Counted from the first letter of the stretch, positions 27,814 to 36,372 are shown. The stretch: 64,000 nt of DNA from Paenibacillus sp. PastM-3 (GCF_029893965.1 NZ_JARXXP010000006.1:124001-188000); one strand, 5' to 3'. Numbers and translations: made by a program. The notes: a model not told the origin generated them from the letters alone.

Positions 27814-29754
27814 TTATTGAGCCGATGCAGTTGCGGTGGCATTGACCGCAGCGTCCACTGCCTCACCCCAGGTCCCCTGATCTCCGCTGCCCTCGGAGCC
27901 GTCCATTACAAGCTGCAGGCTGCCGCCGCTGCCTGCAATTTCGCCGATCCGGCTCCATGGCTGGTCCATATTGTCCTGCAGAAGTCCGGGACGGAAGTCA
28001 TCCATCGACACGTCAATCGGCTTCCGCTGGATTTCAATATGCCCGTTGCCCGAGTGCAGATCAGTTCCGCTGTCCTCCGCCCAGAAGTCGGCGTAATCCA
28101 GCATACTGCTCTTGGCCTGCTCGTATGGAATGTCAGGCTTAACTGTTGCGTAAGCCCAGTTATCCCACTGCCGGCCGACCTTGTAACCCCGGGAAAAGCC
28201 GTTGTCGTCCATAATTGGCAGCGGTACGGATGAATCCCCGTCTACATAGACCAGCCGGGTCTGGAACGCATACTCCTCATAATGTGTTTCCGTATACACA
28301 CCATGGTTAGTCCAGCCCAGCACGGGGTAGGTTATCCGCTTGTAGACTGCGGCTGTATCCCTGAGCGCAGCCGTCAGGCTGCTGTTCTCGCCGGTGAGAT
28401 ACTTCCCGTAGGCCGGTGTTCCGAAGGAAAGGATAAGGAACGAAACGGCCCATAGTAACAGAAAGGTTCCGGCCGGCCAGAATTTCCCGGCAAAAGGAGT
28501 CTCCGCCTTCTCCGGTGGAGCCACGATCCCGATGCCGCAGGTGCTGTCTGTGCAGCCGCCCTCCCGTTTGCGTTTCGCTGCCACCTTGCCATAAATGGCT
28601 GCCGCGATACCGTGAAACGGTGGCAATCCCAGCAGAAGCCCTGCCGGATAAGCCCAGCCCATCGACCGCAGAACCGCAGCGTAGGTATCTACTCCTTTAT
28701 GCAGCTTCTCTCCCTTTTCCACAGCATAAATGTCATGCAGCAGCTCTTCCTCCGGAATATCAGCCAGCAGCTTTTCCTCAGCCGCAAAATCCTGCAGCGC
28801 CTTCCACTCCATTGCTTTGCGGAAATCCAGTGCCGAGAGAATGCCTACCGTCTGGCGGCACAGCGGGCAGAGCCGGTCATAATAGACCGTCAGCCGTTTG
28901 TGCTTCGCCGCGATCCACCGGTCATACAGCTTGCGGTAGGCGCTCTCCGGAATAATAGCCAGATGAATGGCGGTCACCAGCAGGCTCATGGCTGGGATCG
29001 GGAAGACAACCAGCACCCCGGCATGCAGGAGCACTCCGGCAAGACTCATCCATACCCGAAGCGGCCTGAACCACACCAGGAAGATATACAAGCCTTCATA
29101 GAGAAGCAGAGAATAGCCAAGGATGCGCACCAGCCATTCATGATCGATCAGCCAGGAGACATCATAGTAAGTGGTAAAGGGCAGGGAGGCAGGAGCCCAT
29201 AAGCCCAGCCCTGAGAGATACATGTCCGAGGAGAGCTTGTAGAACATCGAATCCAGATAAAACAGCCCGATCAGCATAATCAGGAACGCGGTATGGACAA
29301 ACCGTGCCTGCGGACGCGGCAGCTTCCGGACGCGGATTCTGGCCTGGCGGCGGCGTTCCATTAGACTTTCTATTGACACGCACGCTGACACAGGCATGAA
29401 CATCAACAGGAATGCTCCTGTCAGAAACAGAGAATCCACCTGCCAGTTGTTCGCTTCATTTACCACAACAAAGCCCAACAGATACACGCTTATTACATAA
29501 TTGACAATGGCAGCCGGACGGGTCAGGTATCCAATCAGCAGCAGGAACAGCGCTAGCATCCACAGTACAAATAAGGCGGTCAGGAAGGCCGGCACGGTCG
29601 CAGCCAGGCTGTCCTTTTGAAAAATCAGATCCCTGAGCGTCATCATCTGCAGCAGCTCAAGCATCAATACAAGCGAATACCCGATCCGGAACAATGCCAG
29701 CGGAAAAGCCGGCTCCTTCCGGTCATACAGCTTCTCTTTGATCTTATTCCACAT
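27814..29754 (-). CDS. HTTM membrane domain fused to a DCC (DUF393) thiol domain
   Basis: 646 residues. The first ~280 residues hold about seven to eight membrane helices of the HTTM / vitamin K-dependent gamma-carboxylase-like type (PLALFRIGYSLVLMLELL; WMLALFLLLIGYLTRPAA). Residues ~288-380 form a DCC-family thioredoxin-like domain with YYDRLCPLCRQ (C296 and C299). Another helix near 425-445 precedes a ~200-residue soluble C-terminal part that I cannot assign. HTTM plus DCC suggests quinone- or thiol-coupled membrane redox chemistry, but no substrate is known. The ATG at 29754 is preferred, with AAGGGGG about 7 nt upstream. Confidence 0.75.
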   Translation of the reverse strand: MWNKIKEKLYDRKEPAFPLALFRIGYSLVLMLELLQMMTLRDLIFQKDSLAATVPAFLTALFVLWMLALFLLLIGYLTRPAAIVNYVISVYLLGFVVVNEANNWQVDSLFLTGAFLLMFMPVSACVSIESLMERRRQARIRVRKLPRPQARFVHTAFLIMLIGLFYLDSMFYKLSSDMYLSGLGLWAPASLPFTTYYDVSWLIDHEWLVRILGYSLLLYEGLYIFLVWFRPLRVWMSLAGVLLHAGVLVVFPIPAMSLLVTAIHLAIIPESAYRKLYDRWIAAKHKRLTVYYDRLCPLCRQTVGILSALDFRKAMEWKALQDFAAEEKLLADIPEEELLHDIYAVEKGEKLHKGVDTYAAVLRSMGWAYPAGLLLGLPPFHGIAAAIYGKVAAKRKREGGCTDSTCGIGIVAPPEKAETPFAGKFWPAGTFLLLWAVSFLILSFGTPAYGKYLTGENSSLTAALRDTAAVYKRITYPVLGWTNHGVYTETHYEEYAFQTRLVYVDGDSSVPLPIMDDNGFSRGYKVGRQWDNWAYATVKPDIPYEQAKSSMLDYADFWAEDSGTDLHSGNGHIEIQRKPIDVSMDDFRPGLLQDNMDQPWSRIGEIAGSGGSLQLVMDGSEGSGDQGTWGEAVDAAVNATATASAQ

Positions 29755-29845
29755 CGCATAGCCCCCTTGCACCTGTCTTGGTTTCACTCAATCATTAACC
29801 GATTACCCGTCCGGCAAACAGCAGGAACTCCAGACGCAGCTGCCT

Positions 29846-30032
29846 GTAACGGACTCAGATAACCTTATTTATCCAAAATCCCGCTCTTGGCCTGGCTAAC
29901 GGACTCCAGCGCTCTTATTTTGCGGAAATGTCTTGTCCCGACTTCATTTTAGGGATAATAAGAGCATCCCGGTCCGTTAGCCCGTCTGAATGCCCTCTAT
30001 AATGAAAATAAGGTCGCCTCGGTCCGTTAGCG
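29846..30032. repeat. Cluster of four short dispersed elements (2 direct, 2 inverted)
   Basis: Consensus CTAACGGAC-N12-CTTATTTT. Copies start near 29849 and 29899 on the plus strand, and end near 29981 and 30031 on the minus strand (CGGTCCGTTAG). An inverted pair of the same type occurs at 51927-51980. They are not coding. Confidence 0.6.
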
Positions 30033-30036
30033 CCAA

Positions 30037-30313
<277 letters not shown>

Positions 30314-30677
30314 CTGGCCGTCTACAGGCTTTCCGGTTCCCGATAAAACGCTGGTCTGTGCGCCCACTAATTGTCTGGCCCGACTATCTACCGCCTCCCC
30401 GCCTGCCTGCTTTCCATTTCCCGACTATACTCCAACCAGTCCGTCCGCCAACTTCACAGCTATTCGCCAACCAATCCTCCGCCTGTTCAACTGTGTATGT
30501 ACCTATTTACCTGCCATCTAGCTGCCTGCTTTCTCTGCTCAACCGGATGTTAATCTACCTGACTACATCTCTTCCCCAAAACAAAAAACCTTGAAGGCAA
30601 ACGCCATTCAAGGTTTATCTTCCCAGAGGACTCCAACGGAAAAATACGAACAAATACTGTCTAACTGCAGATTTAGG
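30314..30677. other. Gene-free stretch beside the microsatellite
   Basis: C+T-rich plus strand with no supported ORF. The inverted pair CCTTGAAggc (30589-30598) and GCCATTCAAGG (30603-30613), with flanking AAAAAA and TTT, gives a weak hairpin that may terminate the minus-strand M20 gene. Confidence 0.4.
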
Positions 30678-31889
30678 TTATCCCGGCAGCCGGATCCGGA
30701 CCAGCTCGGCAAAATATTCCGCCCCCCGCTTCAAGATGCGGTCATTAAAATCATAACCGGAGCTATGCAGCGGAATATTGCCCGGACCTTCAGCATCGTT
30801 ACCGTTGCCGATAAATACAAAGCAGCCCGGAATATGCTGCAGAAAGACGCCAAAGTCCTCGGAGATCATCATCGGCCGCACATTCCGGTCGACACAGTTA
30901 TCACCGGCGACGTTACGTGCTGCTTTTACAGCAAATCTGGTGCACTCCGCCCAGTTAACAGTAGGTGCAAACTCATGGGTATATTCAAACGTGCATTCCG
31001 CCCCGTTCATTCCACAAATGGCTGTGCTGATCGTCCGCATCCGTTCCTCCAGCAGCTGTTGCACCTCAGGCGTATAGCTCCGGGTATCTCCTTTGATTTC
31101 AACGCGGGTCGGAATAGCATTGCGGATTCCGTCTGTATGGAGCTCCGTGCAGGAAATCACGGCCGGCACACCCGGCTCGAGATTGCGCGAGATGATGGTC
31201 TGCAGAGCAATAATGATTTCAGAGGCAATAACCAGCGGGTCCTTGCTCATATGCGGACGTGCCGCATGCGCACCCTGCCCCTTGATCCTGATCACAAAAT
31301 TGTCCTCACTAGCCATTATACCGCCGCTGCGGGTAGCAAATGAACCCGCCGGCATACCGGGCATATTATGCAGGCCATAGATTTCATCCACCGGAAAACG
31401 TTCGAGCAGCCCGTCCCGGAGCATGGCCAGCGCCCCTTTTCCCGGCTCCTCGGCAGGCTGAAAGATAAAACGGACCGTGCCGTTAAAATTTTGCCGCTGA
31501 ATTAACAGCCTTGCTGCACCCAATACCATTGCCATATGGCCATCATGACCGCAGGCGTGCATCTTGCCGGGATTCAGTGAGGAGTAAGCGTGCTGTGCTT
31601 CTTCAGTCAGATTAAGGGCATCCATATCTGCACGGATGCCGATGACCCCCGTCCCCTTCCCCGCTGTCAGGCTGGCTACAACCCCTGTCCCGCCGATGCC
31701 TCTATGTACCTCCAGGCCCATTTCCGTCAGCACAGCGGCGATATAACTGGAGGTGTCCTTCTCCTCAAACGCGGTTTCGGGGCGCCTGTGCAGATCATGT
31801 CTCCAGGCAGTAAGCTGCTGCTCAAAGTCTGGCACAGCCGTATTCATCGCCGCAGCCTCATTTATATCCCTGCCCATGTCCTTGTCCAT
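30678..31889 (-). CDS. M20-family amidohydrolase / peptidase
   Basis: 403 residues. Metal-site and catalytic motifs of the M20D amidohydrolases are present: ACGHDGHM (His), IRADMDAL (Asp), FQPAEEPGKGA (Glu pair), GLHNMPG (His) and a C-terminal SEDFGVF. Members remove acyl groups from amino acids or hydrolyse small amides. The chosen ATG has AAGGGGG 5-6 nt upstream and lies inside the 3' end of dpaL (32-nt overlap), so translation is coupled. It may release 2,3-diaminopropionate from an acylated precursor for DpaL, by analogy with the E. coli ygeX-ygeY order. That role is inference. Confidence 0.83.
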   Translation of the reverse strand: MDKDMGRDINEAAAMNTAVPDFEQQLTAWRHDLHRRPETAFEEKDTSSYIAAVLTEMGLEVHRGIGGTGVVASLTAGKGTGVIGIRADMDALNLTEEAQHAYSSLNPGKMHACGHDGHMAMVLGAARLLIQRQNFNGTVRFIFQPAEEPGKGALAMLRDGLLERFPVDEIYGLHNMPGMPAGSFATRSGGIMASEDNFVIRIKGQGAHAARPHMSKDPLVIASEIIIALQTIISRNLEPGVPAVISCTELHTDGIRNAIPTRVEIKGDTRSYTPEVQQLLEERMRTISTAICGMNGAECTFEYTHEFAPTVNWAECTRFAVKAARNVAGDNCVDRNVRPMMISEDFGVFLQHIPGCFVFIGNGNDAEGPGNIPLHSSGYDFNDRILKRGAEYFAELVRIRLPG

Positions 31890-33129
31890 GTTTTCCCCCT
31901 TCCCGCCAGCCCGAAAAACTGCCATTCCAGACAATCTCCCTGTAGCTCTCCGGATCGGTATCACCCTCAGTGCTGATCAGAAGTATTCTGGCATCCTGGT
32001 CAAGCTGTAGCCTTTCAGCCAGCTCATGCTGATCTCCGTGCTCCAGAATAGAGCTCAATACGCCCAGCCCGACTGCCCCGGATTCGCCCGAGACCACTTT
32101 GGGATCACCCTCCAGCGGATTGCCGAGGATCCTCATTCCACTCGCGGCGGTATAATCCGGACAGGAAATGTACAGATCCGCATAGTCACGCAAAAGCGGC
32201 CACGCCACCGTGCTCGGTTCCCCGCAGGCCAGTCCTGCCATGATTGTAGGCATATCCCCTTCTACCGCATGCGGTTGACCGTCACCTGCTGCCGCTGACT
32301 TGTAAATGCAGGCCGCCTCATCCGGCTCAACAATGACGGTTACCGGCCTGTCCGCACCAAACTGCATCAGCAGATAACCGAGCATGCTTGCTGCAAAAGA
32401 TCCCACCCCTGCCTGCAAGAACACATGCGTCGGAGCCTCCTCCCCTTCCGCCCTGATCTGTTCCAGCGCCTCGTCGATCAGTGTGCAGTAGCCCTGCATA
32501 ATCCAGACGGGAATTTGTTCATAACCTTCCCAGGCGCTGTCCTGAACCAATGTGCCGTTATTCTCAGCCGCATAGGTGCCCGCCCATCTTACCGCATCGT
32601 CATAGTTCAAACTGGTGACCGATGCGTCTGCGCCTTCTTTTCTGATATTAGCGAGCCTGGTTTCCGAGGAGCCCCTGGGCATGAACACGACCGATTTCTG
32701 TCCCAGCTGCTGTGCCGCCCAGGCAATGCCTCTGCCGTGATTTCCGTCTGTCGCCGTTACAAAAGTGACCCCTCCAAGCTGCGCTCTAACCGCAACCTTC
32801 TTCAGTTCACCGAAAGTCAGCTCCGCCGGTTCCTTATCAAGTTTTTCCGCCAGAACCCTTCCGGCTGCGTAGGAGCCTCCCAGCACCTTAAATGCATTAA
32901 GGCCAAACCGGAAGGACTCGTCTTTAACCCAGATTGTATTTACCCCGAGTTTTCCGGCCAGCTTATTCAGACTGTGCAGCGGGGTTACTTCATATTGCGG
33001 AAAGCTCTGGTGGAACGCCCTCACCCTGTTTACCGTCTCCCTGTTCAAAAAAGGGACTGTACTCTCCCCTACTACCAGCTCCCGGGCCTGTTCATTAGCC
33101 ACATATTTTAGTTCACCAGCTTTATTCAT
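31858..33129 (-). CDS. dpaL: 2,3-diaminopropionate ammonia-lyase
   Basis: 423 residues, a fold-type II PLP enzyme. The PLP lysine is about K81 in RFGLNAFKVLGGSYA. TATDGNHGRGIAWAA and the Gly loop in LQAGVGSFAASM match the DpaL/YgeX family. It converts 2,3-diaminopropionate to pyruvate and two ammonia. The C-terminal tail GKHGQGHGQGY is unusual and is where the M20 start codon overlaps. AAGGAGGG precedes the ATG. First gene of a two-gene minus-strand operon, divergent from a GntR/FCD regulator. Confidence 0.87.
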   Translation of the reverse strand: MNKAGELKYVANEQARELVVGESTVPFLNRETVNRVRAFHQSFPQYEVTPLHSLNKLAGKLGVNTIWVKDESFRFGLNAFKVLGGSYAAGRVLAEKLDKEPAELTFGELKKVAVRAQLGGVTFVTATDGNHGRGIAWAAQQLGQKSVVFMPRGSSETRLANIRKEGADASVTSLNYDDAVRWAGTYAAENNGTLVQDSAWEGYEQIPVWIMQGYCTLIDEALEQIRAEGEEAPTHVFLQAGVGSFAASMLGYLLMQFGADRPVTVIVEPDEAACIYKSAAAGDGQPHAVEGDMPTIMAGLACGEPSTVAWPLLRDYADLYISCPDYTAASGMRILGNPLEGDPKVVSGESGAVGLGVLSSILEHGDQHELAERLQLDQDARILLISTEGDTDPESYREIVWNGSFSGWREGGKHGQGHGQGYK

Positions 33130-33168
33130 CTACGTCCCTCCTTAGAAAAATATGGCGCTTAGCCTGGA

Positions 33169-33217
33169 TTGATGATTCCGGCTCGTGTTGATGATTCCAA
33201 TTTATGTTGATGCTTCC
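33169..33217. repeat. Three 19-bp direct repeats upstream of dpaL
   Basis: TTGATGATTCC at 33169-33179 and 33188-33198, and TTGATGCTTCC at 33207-33217, exactly 19 bp apart. They would lie in the dpaL leader if the promoter at 33225-33253 is correct. Confidence 0.6.
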
Positions 33218-33224
33218 CGCCCGC

Positions 33225-33253
33225 AAATTAATATGTGATATATTACATGTTAA
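33225..33253 (-). promoter_or_regulatory. Candidate dpaL promoter with embedded 15-bp box
   Basis: On the minus strand: TTAACA (33253-33248), a 17-nt spacer, TAATTT (33230-33225). The spacer contains the box TATGTGATATATTAC (33232-33246 as read on the plus strand). A repressor bound there would block RNA polymerase. Confidence 0.45.
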
Positions 33254-33283
33254 TTAGATCAGCCGCTTGCTGTCAATCCAAAA

Positions 33284-33313
33284 TTGTATGTGATATATTA
33301 CCGTATGTATATT
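33284..33313 (+). promoter_or_regulatory. Candidate gntR promoter with embedded 15-bp box
   Basis: TTGTAT (33284-33289), an 18-nt spacer, TATATT (33308-33313). An identical TATGTGATATATTAC box occupies 33287-33301. The core GTGATATATTAC is nearly palindromic, as expected for a dimeric GntR-family operator. Confidence 0.45.
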
Positions 33314-33348
33314 TGTTTTGTGTATTTGTCATGAAGGAGGTTTTTTTA

Positions 33349-34020
33349 TTGCTGCCGCAAGATACAGCCAAGGTCAAACGCTCATCCATCCGTGAGCAGG
33401 TGTACCTTCAGATACAGGAATGGATTATTAACGGGGTGCTGAAGCCGGGCGATAAGCTCAAGGACCAGGAGTTGGCGGAAGCCCTGGGGGCCAGCCGGAC
33501 TCCGATCCGCGAGGCACTGCTCCGGCTCGAAGAAGAAGGGATGATTCAGAGCAAGGCCAACAGCTGGACCCAGGTCACACCCGTGGATGTTAATCAGGCT
33601 TACCGGCTGTATCCGATGATTATCTCACTGGAAAAGCTGGCTGTCTCCTTTGCCAAGGACCATGTTACCTCTGCGCATATCCGGGAAATGGAGCAATATA
33701 ATGAGCAGCTGGAGCAAGCGCTGAACACTGAGGATGCACTGGAAGCCCAGCGTCTGGATACGTTATTTCATCAGGTGCTGATCAGCCTGTCGGCTAATGA
33801 GGAGCTGATCAGCGTACTGGACGGGCTCAAAAAAAAGCTGCGCCGCTATGAAGTAACCTACTTCAAAGGCTTCACTGGTGCCGGGCAGTCGGTTGAAGAA
33901 CATAGGCAGATTATCAGCGCCCTGCGGGCAGGTGATTTCACGGCTGCGGCAGCGGGCATTGAACGGAACTGGCAGGAAAGCTTCAAGCGCCGGCTCGGCG
34001 GGCAGGCATTGGACGCATAA
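33349..34020 (+). CDS. GntR-family regulator, FadR/FCD type
   Basis: About 223 residues. The winged-helix DNA-binding region (SIREQVYLQIQEWIINGVLKPGDKL, then ALGASRTPIREALLRLEEEGMI) is followed by a helical FCD ligand-binding domain ending EEHRQIISALRAGDFTAAAAGIERNW. The frame is open upstream, but the best start is TTG at 33349: AAGGAGG at 33334-33340 is 8 nt away. The ATG at 33331 has no ribosome binding site. It is divergent from dpaL and probably represses both operons through the twin boxes. Confidence 0.82.
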   Translation: MLPQDTAKVKRSSIREQVYLQIQEWIINGVLKPGDKLKDQELAEALGASRTPIREALLRLEEEGMIQSKANSWTQVTPVDVNQAYRLYPMIISLEKLAVSFAKDHVTSAHIREMEQYNEQLEQALNTEDALEAQRLDTLFHQVLISLSANEELISVLDGLKKKLRRYEVTYFKGFTGAGQSVEEHRQIISALRAGDFTAAAAGIERNWQESFKRRLGGQALDA

Positions 34021-34062
34021 GCGCATATTTTTGCATAACGATCAGAAGGCAAAGGGGATATC

Positions 34063-34944
34063 ATGGAATCCAATACAACAGAACGAATTCAAGAGGACAA
34101 CTCCAAAGTCTTAGCCTTGTTAAGCCAGTATTTAAATAACAGGCCAGATTACATTAGCAAAGAAGATATAGATGAGATAACCGGACTCGGCGTGTCTGCG
34201 GAGTATGCATTCGGTGTTCTTTTTGCGGGTGCGCTGGGGCTGGATATTGTGGATAACGCTGAGGATACGGAATTGTATAACCAATACTTCAGCAAAATGC
34301 TGCACAGGCTGGATGTCCGGGAGTATTACCATAATCCCTACTTCAGGAACATTAAGATACCTGCGGTCACGATCGGCAGCAGTGAATTGAAATATGAACA
34401 GTACAAGCCTTATGAGGCTTTTGTCTGCAATGACATCCTTACCACGCCTGAAGGACGGCTGATTCCGCAGATCGGGTTCTTTGAGACGGACTTCCGCTTT
34501 CCGGCGGTGCTGGAGAATAACCGGATCTGGATGACGATTACTCCGAATGAGATCGAGACGATGAAGGAAGCTGTCGCAGGAGCGACCGGTAATGTGCTTA
34601 CGTACGGGCTGGGGATGGGGTATTATGCCTACATGGTGTCGGAAAAAGAAGATGTGCAAAGTGTAACGATTGTGGACAGCAACGAGGATGTGATCAGGCT
34701 GTTCAGCCAGTATATTCTGCCCCAGTTCGGTAACGCGCACAAGGTCAGGATTATTCATGCAGATGCTTTTGAATATGCGCAGCAGCAAATGTCCCAGGAC
34801 CAATATGACTTTGTGTTCACCGACCTGTGGCATGACGTTTCAGACGGCCTGGACATGTACCTGCGGATGAAGACATACGAGAACCTGAGTCCGGCTTCCC
34901 GGTTTATGTATTGGATCGAGCAGTCGATTTTGTGCTACTTGTAA
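34063..34944 (+). CDS. Methyltransferase/spermidine-synthase-like protein of unknown function
   Basis: 293 residues. The N-terminal ~170 residues are unassigned, mostly helical, with an aromatic-rich NPYFRNIKIP segment. The C-terminal part has a Rossmann methyltransferase-like layout: Gly motif YGLGMGYYAY near 181-190, acidic residue after a strand in VTIVDSNEDV, and DFVFTDLWHD near 249-258, as in spermidine synthases. AAGGGGAT precedes the ATG. It follows the GntR gene by 42 nt, so it is probably co-transcribed and functionally tied to diaminopropionate metabolism. Substrate unknown. Confidence 0.6.
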   Translation: MESNTTERIQEDNSKVLALLSQYLNNRPDYISKEDIDEITGLGVSAEYAFGVLFAGALGLDIVDNAEDTELYNQYFSKMLHRLDVREYYHNPYFRNIKIPAVTIGSSELKYEQYKPYEAFVCNDILTTPEGRLIPQIGFFETDFRFPAVLENNRIWMTITPNEIETMKEAVAGATGNVLTYGLGMGYYAYMVSEKEDVQSVTIVDSNEDVIRLFSQYILPQFGNAHKVRIIHADAFEYAQQQMSQDQYDFVFTDLWHDVSDGLDMYLRMKTYENLSPASRFMYWIEQSILCYL

Positions 34945-35044
34945 AATGAGGATACTTGTTCCGTAGCGGGATGCATAGCGCGATGGCGCATGAGTTAGCG
35001 TGGCGCGGGGTACGGGACCGCAGCGTGCCAGGGCACAGACTGCC

Positions 35045-35195
35045 GGGCCAGGGCCGCGGGCCGCGGGGGGCCGGGCCGCGGGGGGGGGGGCCGAGCCGCA
35101 GGGCCGCGGGGGGCCGGGCCGCAGGGCCGCGGGGGGCCGAGCCGCAGGGCCGCGGGGGGCCGGGCCGCAGGGCCGCGGGGGGGCCGGGCCGCAGC
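35045..35195. repeat. GC-only minisatellite, 23-bp unit
   Basis: Units alternate between GGGCCGCGGGGGGCCGGGCC-GCA and a GAGCC variant, starting at 35101, 35124, 35147 and 35170, with degenerate copies before. Nearly 95 percent G+C, far above the flanks. Long open frames through it are an effect of composition. Confidence 0.8.
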
Positions 35196-35221
35196 GTGCC
35201 GGGGCTGTAGTGCGTTGGGCG

Positions 35222-35490
35222 CCAGTTTAACGGGAAAAATCCCTTTATTTGACCTCGCCCCACCTGGTTTAGGCCTACTTAAAGGGAAAAATCCCCTTAT
35301 TCGCCCTCGCCCCACCTGGTTTAGGCCTACTTAAAGGGAAAAATCCCTTTATTTGACCTCGCCCCACCTGGTTTAGGCCTACTTAAAGGGAAAAATCCCC
35401 TTATTCGCCCTCGCCCCACCTGGTTAGGCCTACTTAAAGGGAAAAATCCCCTTATTTGACCTCATTCCACCCGGTTGAGCCCATTAGGAA
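35222..35490 (-). repeat. Tandem array B of the 52-bp repeat (5 units)
   Basis: Cores GGGAAAAATCCC start at 35232, 35284, 35336, 35388 and 35439 (spacing 52, 52, 52, 51), so the array is in the opposite orientation to arrays A and C. Units alternate between TTTGACCTC and TTCGCCCTC variants, which suggests duplication of a 104-bp pair. The linker is GCCCCACCTGGTTTAGGCC. Confidence 0.88.
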
Positions 35491-35559
35491 AGACAGCCAA
35501 GGCTCCTTGATTTAGCGAGAGCCGGGGACAGATTCACAGGAAGCCGATTAGATTCCAAT

Positions 35560-35598
35560 AAAAAAGCGTTCAGCCCATAGACAGGCTGAACGCTTTTT
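35560..35598. terminator. Terminator of the HesB-like gene
   Basis: AAAAAGCGTTCAGCC / GGCTGAACGCTTTTT, 15-bp perfect stem with an 8-nt loop. A/T runs on both sides make it usable from either strand. Confidence 0.88.
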
Positions 35599-35616
35599 AT
35601 ACACTAACAGCACTGC

Positions 35617-35916
35617 TTATTTTTCAAGGAATCCGGTAGATGGATTTGTGATGAAGAAACCTTCCTGCGGCACGTAGAAGTATTGAATCCATACTCCGTC
35701 CAGCAGGGGCTCACGTGTATCCAGCAGTACCTCGATATCCTTGTCGGTTGCTACAATTTCATCATGCTCAGTCGGTGTATCCAGAGTCACATCATAGTGA
35801 CCGTGATCCCCGTGATTCTGGGTAATCACTACGCGGATTTTCTTGCCTTCCGCTTCCGGAGTGTTCAGCATGTCTTTCAGGACTTTAGCGGCATTACGGT
35901 TAATTTTACATTTCAT
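35617..35916 (-). CDS. HesB/IscA-like (A-type Fe-S carrier fold) protein lacking the usual cysteines
   Basis: 99 residues from the chosen start. The tail DKDIEVLLDTREPLLDGVWIQYFYVPQEGFFITNP has the pattern of the A-type carrier fold (Fe-S biosynthesis domain), but the three conserved cysteines are absent. The only Cys is at position 3. An acidic, His-rich stretch NHGDHGHYDV lies where the first Cys loop would be. It may be a degenerate or non-Fe-S member. The ATG at 35916 is preferred (GAGGT 9 nt upstream) over longer starts without ribosome binding sites. Single gene with its own terminator. Confidence 0.62.
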   Translation of the reverse strand: MKCKINRNAAKVLKDMLNTPEAEGKKIRVVITQNHGDHGHYDVTLDTPTEHDEIVATDKDIEVLLDTREPLLDGVWIQYFYVPQEGFFITNPSTGFLEK

Positions 35917-35980
35917 CCTCTGGCGACCTCTATTCTTCATAATTTGCGGTAAGAAGTACATTATAACATATTATAAGGTA

Positions 35981-36247
35981 CTATATATAATTTAGCGTGA
36001 ACCGGTCCGTGCTGGATTCCTTGCCAACCGGTGATTCTGCCGCAAGCTCCTCCGCCTTGTTGATTGGTCCCGCGAATAAAAGCCTCCGTATCTCATCCAC
36101 CGCTCCGTGTGCCTGCCGATTGTTGCGGTCCATGGGACCGCCGTACCACAGACTGTCTTCGTTCAGCTGAATTCGCACGATCCCGGTCATGCCGAACACC
36201 ATCCCGCCAAGGGTTCCATTCCCTATAGTCATAGCTTTTCCCCGCAC
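35981..36247 (-). pseudogene. GH95 fucosidase remnant (N-terminal stub)
   Basis: About 88 codons whose translation, IGNGTLGGMVFGMTG then LNEDSLWYGGPMDRNN and AVDEIRRLLF, matches the start of GH95 enzymes. The ~700 remaining residues are missing and the following DNA encodes an unrelated gene. It resembles, but is not a recent copy of, the intact GH95 at 11943-14330. No good ribosome binding site. Most likely the relic of a deletion. Confidence 0.75.
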
Positions 36248-36372
36248 AATGAATGCAGAAAATTATCTATGATATAAAGAATTCTGCCAACTTGTATTCT
36301 TCCCTGTTTAGTTCCTCCGGCACGGGTTATTTATAATGTAGCAATTTAGAATTCACAAGGAGGCATACATCT

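Noticed and set aside
27621-27866. 81-codon minus-strand open frame downstream of the HTTM-DCC gene
   Set aside because: Overlaps the end of the real gene, has no ribosome binding site and no recognisable sequence.
34956-35315. Several overlapping open frames of Gly/Arg/Pro/Ala in the GC-rich block
   Set aside because: They are an effect of near-absence of A and T (no stop codons) in the 23-bp minisatellite.
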